64,000 nucleotides of DNA from Galbula dea (lineage: Eukaryota > Chordata > Aves > Piciformes > Galbulidae), in the NCBI GenBank assembly GCA_013399015.1, contig VWZX01001949.1:3596001-3660000 (forward strand), in the 5' to 3' direction. Position 1 is the stretch's first letter; each line of letters starts with the position of its first letter. Below, in pieces: positions 1-8,017 of the stretch. The notes below the pieces were generated by a model that saw nothing but the letters and a program-made list of their open reading frames with translations, did not search any database and was not told the origin of the DNA. The position numbers and the translations under genes are program-made.

Positions 1-180
1 CTTGCAGATGTGAGCTGAACAAACTGCTATGTGATGTGGAATCCAAGAAAGGTGAATGGTTACAGAAAGAGTAACTGCACACATGGGAAAAGCCCATGCA
101 GTTCAGCAGATTTAATAAAATGTGCCTTCTGTGGCACATTTAATTGTGACAGTTATGGATGGAAAACTTTCTAGACTTAC

Positions 181-352
181 CAGGTAGCTGTGGATGAATG
201 TTCTCAACCATGTATTCTTTTAAATTTTTTGGCATTTCCCCTCGAATATCAACAAGGACCCGAGTCTCAGTTGAAGAAATCTGATAGATTAGCACTGGGC
301 TAGTTTTAGCTAAAACAAGTTCAGCATAATTAGCTTTAAACTGTGGTGCATC
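181..352 (-). CDS. SQLE: SQLE coding exon 6 (last exon in the window)
   Basis: The exon runs from residue 316 to the first base of codon 373. The acceptor is TTTTAAG|GAT at 353/352 and the donor is CCTG|GTAAGT at 181/180. It encodes DAPQFKANYAELVLAK, SPVLIYQISSTETRVLVDIR and GEMPKNLKEYMVENIHPQLP, part of the substrate-binding domain. The C-terminal half, including the second FAD motif (GDAxNMRHP in the family) and the C-terminal membrane helices, lies to the left of position 1. Confidence 0.95.
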
Positions 353-3300
353 CTTAAAAAACAAAGAAAAGGAGGAGAAAAATTCAGACTACTAACAAAA
401 GAACATTATACTTCATACATACAAAATCATTTTCTGAAATACTTTGAAATAAAATCCCATCTCACATTATTTTTCTCTTTAAATGAACACAAGAAGTGTT
501 TTCAAAAAGAAAGTTCTGAACTTCAGCATAGTTACAATTCTTTTGGCAACATATTTTAATAGTTCTAACTGATTTTGTTGGAAAAGATAATGAACAACAA
601 CAGTCAGTAAAATTCACACACACCTTAAGAAGCAGTAACATATTGGCTGATGTAGGATTATACATAAAAGTTACCTTCAAAATGCAGCCAACAAAATGTG
701 ATGAAACAGTGACTTTGTTGGAGACTAAGTTTTTTCTAAACTTGGAGAAAAGTCCATCAGCTACAACAGTAAGTGGTGCATGAAGTTCCTACAGCATAAA
801 GAAAAGATAAAAAAGGGTACAAGATTTTCAGCTTTGCTTCACAACAGTGGGAAAAATTTCCCAAGCTCTCATTTTCAATTGTACATTAGATCTTCTACAA
901 AACAATAAGCATGTAAGATCACAGACCATATTTATATGTATTAAGACACAGTGTTTTATGCCTTCCTCATATTTATGACTGTGTAGGAACTTGGATTGAA
1001 AAAAAGACCAGAAAATAGAGTAATTGCTCCCTTCAGCCTATAATGCTCTTCAGGAGAAAAAAAGAAAACAAAGAAGAAATTTTAAATTAAAGAACCATGC
1101 ATTAGCAGCCAACCAAAAACAAAAATCAAAGTGTAACAAACTGAGATGCAGTAAGCATACCATGGTTATCTTTAAAAGACCAAGCAGAGCAGTTCCTAGT
1201 GTACCAAGGAACTGTAAGAACAATATTGTATATAGACAAAATACAAAATAAATCTGAGTAAGCACATTAAGTTCAGCCTGAACTTATGCATAAACTCCTA
1301 ATGTTTAACACATACACTGTTTTCTAACATAAGCAAATTAGTCTGATTCCTAAAATAGATTTTAAAGCATTTCACTGTTATGGTAATAGAACAACACTTT
1401 TACACTAGAAAGCATTTAGAGGTAGATGCTTCATTCTTTACCTTAGTGTCTCCAGTTTCCTTGTCCTTGTACTGAACACCCACGACACAGTCATCTTCCT
1501 CAAGCAATTGTAACACAGTCCCCTCAATGAATTTTGCACTGAAATAAAAAAGAAGGGTTAGAAAAGAAAGAAAGAGCATTAATGATACCAATATTTCAAG
1601 GCACTAGACGCAAAAGGAAAACCAGATTTTCACTAATCTTGTGTCTGCCAACACAGTCAGTTTGTTTAAATTTACAAAGATGTGTTCCTGGAAAAAGGGG
1701 AAAGAATTGAATTTAAGTCACATACAGCTTTTTCAAGTTTCTGTTTTGAAGACTCTATATAGGCAGCAAACAGGTGCCCAAATCTCACTGAACATGAAGC
1801 CTCAACAAGGAGGCTTTAGACTTTATAGCTGGGAAGTGTGGTTGTCAATTTTAACTGTACTAGAGAGCTGCTATCTTTTAATGCTACTTTTAGTAATTCA
1901 TATGATATAAGAGATATGATAAGGAAAAAGCAATTTTCCAGTTTAGATTAAAGTAAAAAGATGATAATGCCACATTTCCCCTGTAAGAATTATTTAGGGT
2001 TAAAAAACAGACAACACAAAAAAAACACCCCACATAAAACAGCACCAAGAACCTATTTTGTTTCAATAAAAGTTTCCTTCTCATTTCTTGTAAAAAATAA
2101 AGAAATCAGTTAAAGAGGAAATACCTCTTTAAATATCTTCAAGATTCTGAAAAACAGAAGTTAATAACTGGAAAGAGCTACTTCCATTTAGTGTTCATTT
2201 ATTTTGCTTGACTTCTTGCTGCCAGAAAAAGCAGAACAACGTGCAAATATAAAAGCAGCTTTATTTCTGGCATCACAGATAACACCAGTGGAAGAAATGT
2301 ATGTCTCTGCTCACTGCAGCAGGGTTAAACTAGGTGACCTTTAAAGGTTCTTTCCAACCCAAAGCATTCTATGACTCTAAGAAATTACACCAGATTTGCC
2401 ACTTGTTTCTTGACCACGGGAGTTCTATGCATTGCTCACTGAGAATTCATGTAAAATGCCAAAAGTCAAGAATCAGTAGAAGAGAATCAGCCCTTGAAAC
2501 GTTCTCTCACACTGATGGGCCAGTTACCTTGCCTAATATTTAAAGCCTGTACTTCCACAGTTTAAAGGTTAACTTGTCCCAAAGGGTAAGGTATGATGTA
2601 TAAAAACATGTCTATAGAAAACAGAATGAGTAACTACAGCTGTTACTTTCTCTCAGTCTTGTTCATTGCAGCCTTCTGTGTAGGGACAGAGCGAAATGGT
2701 TAAGGAATCTCATAGATGGTGGGAACAGTACTTCTGAATCTCTGGATCCCAGCTGTGCCATTCACGGGGTGACTCACTTGGGTTCTGCCATAGCTGCCCT
2801 TCGGAGACCCATGATGAACTGGCCATGATGAAAAGATCTTCCACTCGCCACGTGGCCATCCTCAGATCTTGGATAAGGAATTTCAACCTCTGAGTTGCTC
2901 TCCATGTCATGAACTATGTAACCATTCACTATTTGTGAATCAATACCTTCTACTGTATCTGCAAAATGTAAGCCAAAGGATGAGTTTTAAAAAGTCTTTA
3001 AGAAAGCTTAATTATGTATGAAAAGTATTTATTTACATATAGTCCAATTTTCTTAGTCAAAACACAAGTTGAAGGATGAGTATTTTCAAAATGGCAGACA
3101 GGAAATATGCAAGTAATTTTCATTCAAATATTAAAGCATAGATAACATATTTCTTTATTTTCCCTGTAGGCATGCTTTTTCTAAAAACATAATTGATTGT
3201 AGTAACTGTTGTGTTATAGATATATTTACATTTTTAAATGACTCACCTTCAAGACCCAAGTCTCTTAGTGCATTAAAACCTCCAGGTTGCAACAATTCTC

Positions 3301-5834
3301 CAACTATCCTGTCAGGTTCTTTCAGATCCCTCTCTATTACAGTCACCTTTCTTCCATCCCTTGAGAGCACTGTGGCCAAGGAAGAACCAAGGACGCCTGA
3401 TCCCACAATGATAATTTCTGGATCATATTGGGGCGATACTATTGCATTTGGAGCAGTTTCTGCCAGATACACATCTGAGAAGTTTACTTCTCTTTTACCC
3501 TTTAGAAAAGAAAGACAACAAAGTTACATATGGCAATGTATCCATACCATGACCTTGTCAGATGCCTGACTTTGGACCGGTTCTATTTTGACCCAACAGA
3601 CTGAGAGCACAAAGGTATTTGGAGAGCATCTTCCACTTAAGTTTTGCCCAAAATGATCAGTTATACTCTACAAGGCAAAAAACTCCACAATACCCTTCCA
3701 AACAAAATCAAGATACTCACTGAAAACTGCCCTGCTGATCAAAGACAAACCAAAAGTCAAGTTACTATAAAAGGCAAAAGTAACACACCAATGCCTTTTT
3801 ATCAGTGAACCACTACCACATGGAGGCCTTAGGACTTTGCAATGAAAAAGTTATCAGAAAACTGGAAAACGTTTTTCTCTTTAATTTTACTGTAAATTAA
3901 CCAACCTGCCAAAATAACAGCTTACTCAGCATGGTACAGTGCCAGTTAGAAGCAGCTACCTGGGAAATGTTACAAAGTGCTGCTGAGATGAAAACTCATC
4001 AGACAGCCAAAAGTATAAGGAAATTACCATTTACCTACATTTAAAACTGTTAAGAACTGACATACATCAGATTACGTATCAGTTAATATATAAACTGGTA
4101 CCTGAAGACCAGCTCTGTTATAGTACCTTCCCAACAGCATCTAATCACAAACACTTCAAATTGAAAAAAAGTCTTAAGGGCAATTCCAGCACAAACCTGC
4201 AAGTCATTTCTTCAGCTAGCAGAATGACCAATTGAGTCCAATCACTCTTTCACAAATACCTCAGTGCTGCAGTGCTGACAGTGGTAAAAATACGATCACA
4301 TCAGTGAAACAAATGCCCGGAACAACAGTGACACCAGAATTCATAGTGACAGTCTCATGTTTATATTGACAATGCAGCAAGGGAGTGCAAAACTATCTGA
4401 ATTCAGGTAATACAAGAAATAGGGGTAAAGGCAAGCTTTATCAGAAAAATCCAGAACCTTTTGACTTGCAGCCAAAAATAGTTTCAAGTTCTTTTGTGCA
4501 AGGGGTCTGTGCTTAGCTAAAAAATGCCTAGAAGTACACAGGAAAGTAGCCAAACAGCGCTGCCCCACAGATGTACAGAGTATGCATGCCCTGCTGGTAG
4601 TCTTCAGTGGCAGGACACCAGCTAAATTCCTGCCACAAACTACAGCTCCCTCCACTGTCTCACAGCAAGTATCATGCTGGGCTCAGCAGAACATACTGAC
4701 TATCTGAGCACCGGCCCTGTAGTTATTGTAAAAGAAATTCTTTAGAAATAACTCCCAAATGGCTCTATCTGCAGTTGTCTAGACACATATGGTTTACCCA
4801 TAAATATTAGGAAGCTGATCACAGAGCTACAGAATGACTGAGGTTGGAAATGACCTCTAGCGATCATCTGGTTCAAAGCCCCCTGTTCAAGCAGGGTCAG
4901 CACGGACCAGGCTGAACCATGTCCAGCTGGAGTTTGAATATCTCCAAGGACAGAGACTCTACCATCTCTCTGGGAAAAGTGTTCCAGTGTTCAGGGGTCC
5001 TCACAGTAAAAAAGTGTTTCCTGATGTTCAGAGCAAACCTCCTATGTTTTAGTTTGTGCCCACTGCCTCTGGTCTTGTCCCTTGGCATCACTGGAAAGAG
5101 CCTGGCTCCGTCCTCTATGCACCCTCCCTCAGGTATTCATATACATTGATAAGATCCTCCTGAGCCTTCTCCAGGCTGAACAGTCCGAGCTCTCTCAGCC
5201 TTTCCTCACAGAAGAGATGCTCCAGCATCTCTGCAACAGACTGGCAATTGAAGATACTTTTCTGCTAATATAATAATCCTTTACTACAAATCTTTCTTCA
5301 AACACATTTGATTTGACTCTACAAAACCCCTGGCCTATCACTTAAATAAGTTTCACTGTTCCTTTTGTCATATAAAACTAACACAAAATATGACAAATCA
5401 AACATGCAGCATCTGAATACAGCCCTCTACATTGCTTTTTTAGCTCCTTTCCTTCACCAGGGCAGAGAGTCAGCAGCCAGAGGGAGTAACTGGAGGACAC
5501 TACACCCCACATGCTGTGTCTGAATTGAACCTACCTTTCTGGATTTGGGTTGTCTGACTTGTTGAGATCCTGGAGTGGGTTTGGCCCAGAAGAACCCAAC
5601 AAGTGGCAAAGCGGAGAGAACATCAGAGAGCACCCCCAGGTGGGCCTTCTGCTGTTGCTGCTGCTGCTGCTGCTGCTGTTTGGGCCCCCTGAAGCGGTAC
5701 CTGTACGACAGCACCAAGCCGAGGGAGAAAAACACTAACATGGAGAGCAGCACCTCCTTATTGGCGTAAGTCATGAGGTCTCCACACTTTTTATACACGT
5801 AGATGAACGAGGCAATACCCAGAAAGGTCCACAT
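181..5834 (-). CDS. SQLE: Squalene monooxygenase (squalene epoxidase), 5' part, exons 1-6
   Basis: This FAD-dependent ER monooxygenase converts squalene to 2,3-oxidosqualene, a rate-limiting step of cholesterol synthesis. Six exons join in frame: 5834-5535, 3499-3247, 2958-2778, 1538-1442, 788-675 and 352-181. They give 372 codons plus one base; the rest of the roughly 570-residue protein lies left of the window. Every junction is GT-AG. Introns are compact (2035, 288, 1239, 653 and 322 bp). Visible landmarks are the N-terminal hydrophobic region (residues 1-45), a Q10 run (53-62), the FAD dinucleotide motif GSGVLG (133-138) with acidic E156, VNGYIVHD with Tyr198 (equivalent to human catalytic Tyr195), and VVADG (285-289). 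The start is ATG 5834-5832 in ACG-ATG-T context; the upstream in-frame sequence is open to 6212 but contains no ATG. Identity is based on close similarity to vertebrate SQLE. I see no frameshift or stop. Confidence 0.97.
675..788 (-). CDS. SQLE: SQLE coding exon 5 (DG motif)
   Basis: This is a 38-codon, phase-0 exon (residues 278-315). The acceptor is TGCTGTAG|GAA at 789/788 and the donor is TTGAAG|GTAACT at 675/674. It encodes ELHAPLTVVADGLFSKFRK and then NLVSNKVTVSSHFVGCILK. The VVADG segment (residues 285-289) is the DG motif of group E flavin monooxygenases, which contacts FAD and NADPH. Confidence 0.95.
1442..1538 (-). CDS. SQLE: SQLE coding exon 4
   Basis: The 97 bp exon completes codon 245 (AA|T, Asn) and ends at residue 277. 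The acceptor is TTTCAG|TGC at 1539/1538 and the donor is ACTAAG|GTAAAG at 1442/1441. It encodes NAKFIEGTVLQLLEEDD, then CVVGVQYKDKETGDTK, a stretch nearly identical to other vertebrate SQLE proteins. Reading through the donor hits a stop in the intron, which supports the splice site. Confidence 0.95.
2312..2379 (+). mobile_element. CR1 LINE 3'-end fragment in SQLE intron 3
   Basis: The sequence matches the CR1 3' terminus in sense on the plus strand: a stretch meaning 'aaactaggtgacctttaaagg', then 'ttctttccaaccc', then 'attctatgactct'. Only about 68 bp remains, so it is a strongly 5'-truncated copy. It lies antisense to SQLE, within the 1239 bp intron 3. Confidence 0.8.
2778..2958 (-). CDS. 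SQLE: SQLE coding exon 3
   Basis: The exon completes codon 185 and runs to two bases of codon 245. The acceptor is TTTTGCAG|AT at 2959/2958 and the donor is CCAA|GTGAGT at 2778/2777. Its translation contains TVEGIDSQIVNGYIVHD, IPYPRSEDG, SGRSFHHGQFIMGLR and AAMAEP. Tyr198 in NGYIVHD corresponds to human Tyr195, the inhibitor-binding/catalytic tyrosine. The open reading frame on the same strand at 2710-2910 is a different, non-coding frame. Confidence 0.95.
3247..3499 (-). CDS. SQLE: SQLE coding exon 2 (FAD-binding N-terminus)
   Basis: This exon encodes residues 101-184 plus one base of codon 185. The acceptor is CTAAAG|GGT at 3500/3499 and the donor is GAAG|GTGAGT at 3247/3246. It carries a variable linker, then DPEIIIVGSGVLGSSLA, the beta-alpha-beta FAD fold with GxGxxG at residues 133-138. 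The acidic residue ending the second strand is E156, in VTVIERD, and the motif DRIVGELLQPGG follows. This block is among the most conserved in squalene epoxidases and fixes the identification. Confidence 0.96.
4815..5238 (-). mobile_element. CR1 LINE 3' fragment in SQLE intron 1
   Basis: About 420 bp of the CR1 3' region lies in reverse orientation. It includes the end of the reverse-transcriptase ORF; minus-strand translation over 4897-5091 reads KHFFTVRTPEHWNTFPREMVE, typical of the CR1 ORF2 C-terminus. It then runs into the 3' UTR toward 4815, ending near 'acagaatgactgaggttgg'. The copy is 5' truncated at about 5238 and is in the same orientation as SQLE. It accounts for the open frames seen here on both strands. 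Confidence 0.92.
5535..5834 (-). CDS. SQLE: SQLE coding exon 1 (residues 1-100)
   Basis: The exon encodes exactly 100 residues and ends on a codon boundary, with donor AAG|GTAGGT at 5537-5530. It begins MWTFLGIASF and contains a hydrophobic stretch (about residues 28-43). Next come a basic turn, ten glutamines (53-62), the segment AHLGVLSDVLSAL (64-76), GFFWAK, and a polar tail ending SRK. In human SQLE the first 100 residues form the cholesterol-responsive degron (SM-N100) with a re-entrant membrane loop and an amphipathic helix. The segment at 64-76 aligns with that helix. The glutamine run is longer than the short QQ I recall at this place in the human protein, so it looks like a lineage expansion. 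Confidence 0.96.
5649..5678 (-). repeat. CAG triplet tract encoding Gln10 in SQLE
   Basis: On the coding strand the tract is seven CAG codons, one CAA and two more CAG. It encodes residues 53-62 of SQLE, between the hydrophobic N-terminus and the amphipathic segment at 64-76. Seven uninterrupted CAG units make it a candidate length-polymorphic site. Confidence 0.95.
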
Positions 5835-6076
5835 CGTGAGGGGACTGGTCACTGTTCCCGGTTGCTTCCTCCAAAGCTTTCCCGTCAACAGATGCTGCCC
5901 AAAATGGGAGTTTGTGCAGGGTATGAAAAACAGATGTACAGAAACGCAAAGATTTCCTTTGCGATGAGACGACGATCTCAATGCAAAACCAAGGAGCTCC
6001 ACAAAACCCAGCAGAGGAACAAAAGTCACCTCGCTGGGCTGCCACAGGAGCTCAGAGAGAGGTTCCAAAAATGCCC

Positions 6077-6166
6077 TCAAAAAATCAATACAAAACGTCT
6101 TCTTACAGATCCCCGAGCCCTGCACAGCACCTCCAGGACCCGCACGACGCCATACACGATGCTCAT
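6077..6166 (-). other. Upstream ORF in the SQLE leader (29 codons)
   Basis: An ATG at 6166-6164 opens a 29-codon frame (MSIVYGVVRVLEVLC...) that stops at TGA 6079-6077, out of frame with SQLE. A second ATG at 6153 opens a 16-codon frame ending at TAA 6105-6103. No other ATG lies between them and the SQLE start at 5834. They count as leader uORFs only if transcription starts upstream of 6166, as the promoter motifs suggest. Translation is not shown. Confidence 0.4.
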
Positions 6167-6960
6167 GGAACTGAAGCTCGTCCTCACCGAGGACGGGGGC
6201 TTCCCTCCCCACCTTCGCCCGGGGTCACTGCTCCGCCGTGCCCACCCTCACCTCAGCGGCCGGGACGGATGTACCCCCGTCAGCCCGAGCCTCCACGTCT
6301 CCCGCTAGAGGGATGCGACTGCGCTCCGAGGGAGCCGCCCGTGACGCCCCCAGGCGGGCGGGGTGGGCGGAGGCTCACGGCCCGGGAGAACGTGGTTGAT
6401 GCTCTCTCTACCTGCAGGGCCCCCTGAGGCCACCTCAAGGAAGAAAAATGCGGCGCTACTGCTTTCTTCTCCTTCTCCTCCGCCTCCTCCTCTTTCCCCT
6501 CCTTCCTCTTCTCCTTCTCCTCCCTCAGCCCGGTTTCCCACTTTCCCGATTCTTGGTGTCCCGCTGACAGGGACCACCCCGCAAGCGGGGTAAGGCGGGG
6601 GAGCCCACACCTCCGGACTGAGAAGGGACCTGCACCGCCTTCTGGGTACCGCGCGCCCGATGCCTCACCGTCCTCTGGCCAATCGGCGGTACTATGCCGA
6701 GATGGCGCTATGGCCAGGCGCCCAATCGGAGCGGGAGGCAGGCGGGGCCCTCGCCCGCGGGTACCTAGGGCGATGTGACGCCGGGGAGGGTGGGACGGGA
6801 GTGCGGCGGTTGCCATGGTCACGGGATGAGAGGGCTTGCGGGTTGCCATGGCGGAGCCATCCCTGCCGCTCCCTCCTTCTAGGAGCCCTGCCAGGGGCTG
6901 ACGTGCCTGCGGGGGCGTCGAGGAGGCTGAGGGCAGCCTAAGGGGCGGCAGCCCGAAGAG
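6110..6960 (-). promoter_or_regulatory. SQLE: SQLE CpG-island promoter region
   Basis: This is a GC- and CpG-rich block upstream of the SQLE start codon. It carries CCAAT cores at 6679-6683 and 6722-6726 (43 bp apart, NF-Y type, common in SREBP targets) and a YY1-like GAGATGGCGC at 6699-6708. A weak sterol-element-like ACCACCCCGC lies at 6573-6582 (8 of 10 bases of the classical SRE). Two copies of GGTTGCCATGG lie at 6808-6818 and 6841-6851. The transcription start is not determinable from sequence; placing it between about 6200 and 6650 is inference. The open frames on both strands here are CpG-island shadows. Confidence 0.7.
6462..6526. repeat. Polypyrimidine/polypurine tract in SQLE promoter or leader
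   Basis: About 65 bp of pure pyrimidines on the plus strand has a single G interruption at 6482. The minus (SQLE sense) strand reads as GGA/GGAGAA-type purines. Such mirror-like tracts can form triplex or G-quadruplex structures. Whether it is transcribed depends on the unknown start site. Confidence 0.85.
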
Positions 6961-7429
6961 TGGCATCTGGACGGCGTCAGCGTAGTCTCCTGTGCTCTAT
7001 TCGGCGCCTGTCCGGTTACGGGGGACAGGAGGGTAAGAGCGAACTGCTCAAAGCACGAGGAGGCGGCATCGTTCGTCCCGGCGCTGGGCTGTCCTGAGGG
7101 ACTATAAACCATTTCCCAAGGAGAAAGCATAAGGGAGAGCCGGAAGGGCAGGAGCAGGCTGGTAACCGCTTAGCCGCAAGCGGCCGAGAAGTGTAAAACC
7201 CCATGGCAGAAATGGGAGGGCGAGGAAGGTAAAGAGCCTGCTGTGCCCGTCTTACCTATGGGAATTTGAAGACTGGCTCATGGCGTAATTTGTATGGCCG
7301 GATGAAACCAACAAAACAGAAATAATCCTTTTTCAACACTGAGGGGCGCAAACCTGTATTTGTTCCTGAAAGAAGGACCTTTCTTGGGTTATGTATTCGT
7401 CACACTGCAACAATATTGAACATGAGGGA

Positions 7430-7960
7430 GATAGAGTGGTGGAGGCACTCCCTACTGTCCCTGAGACAAATGCAGCAGATGGACGCTCGGGGAACCTAAG
7501 AGACAGGAACGAATGGATGCAGGCCCCTGGTTAGGGCAGCAGGCGAATACCCTCCCAACTCCCCCCACCTTCCCAGGTTCCCTTACACAATGTGTATGAG
7601 GCTCTGGAAATTGAACGGCAGGCAAATAACAATGTAAACAAAGGTCCACCCAGGGGGTTGCCTAAGGCAAACCAGTCAACCCCACACATTACTAATGCTT
7701 CAGGGTAATTGTCGTAGGTGACTCCCTTCTGAGGGGAACAGAGTGCCTGATACACCAGCCAGATGCATCCCACAGGGCAGTCTGCTGCCTCCCCGGGGTC
7801 TGGGTAAGAGCCATCACTAGGAAGCTCCCTGGCACCATACAGCCCTCTGGTTTTGTTACCCACTGTTGGTTGTTCAGGCTGGCAGCAATGAGGTTGCAGA
7901 GAGATGTCCAAGGGTGATAAAAAGTGCAGTGCAGTTGGATATTTTCACCATAAAAACATG
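7430..7960 (+). mobile_element. Broken CR1 LINE ORF1 fragment (GDSL-type esterase)
   Basis: The plus-strand frame covering 7705-7917 reads VIVVGDSLLRGTE, then VCCLPGVWVRAITRKLP. This is the esterase-like domain of CR1 ORF1, with the GDS(L) nucleophile motif at 7717-7728. Upstream, PLHNVYEALE (about 7577-7610) matches the region just before that domain in another frame. Stops such as TAA 7693-7695 and TGA 7915-7917, together with the frame change, show it is dead. Residual similarity (SAVQLDIF) continues to about 7960. It lies about 1.6-2.1 kb upstream of the SQLE start and is separate from the 3'-end fragments in the introns. Confidence 0.85.
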
Positions 7961-8001
7961 ATCCCGCTAACGTTTCCCGAGCAAGCTTTGCTTTTGGCTA
8001 G

Positions 8002-8017
8002 TAGCGCCCTCTTGTGG
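8002..8017 (-). promoter_or_regulatory. CTCF-type motif, minus orientation
   Basis: On the minus strand the sequence reads CCACAAGAGGGCGCTA, a close fit to the vertebrate CTCF core (CCASYAGRKGGCRCTA; one mismatch, at the Y position). It lies about 40 bp beyond the CR1 ORF1 fragment and about 2.2 kb upstream of the SQLE start. Binding is not shown. Confidence 0.65.

Noticed and set aside
4897..5091. Minus-strand frame reading HFFTVRTPEHWN
   Set aside because: It is the C-terminus of a dead CR1 reverse transcriptase, not a host gene.
5550..5769. Plus-strand frames with poly-Leu or poly-Cys across the CTG run
   Set aside because: They are shadows of the CAG tract in SQLE exon 1.
5835..6212. 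In-frame open extension upstream of the SQLE start (126 extra codons)
   Set aside because: There is no ATG in this frame; the apparent start is a GTG. Vertebrate SQLE begins at MWTFLG, so this is open leader sequence.
6280..6966. Long frames on both strands in the SQLE CpG island
   Set aside because: Pro/Gly/Ser/Arg-rich compositional frames with no domain, overlapping promoter motifs.
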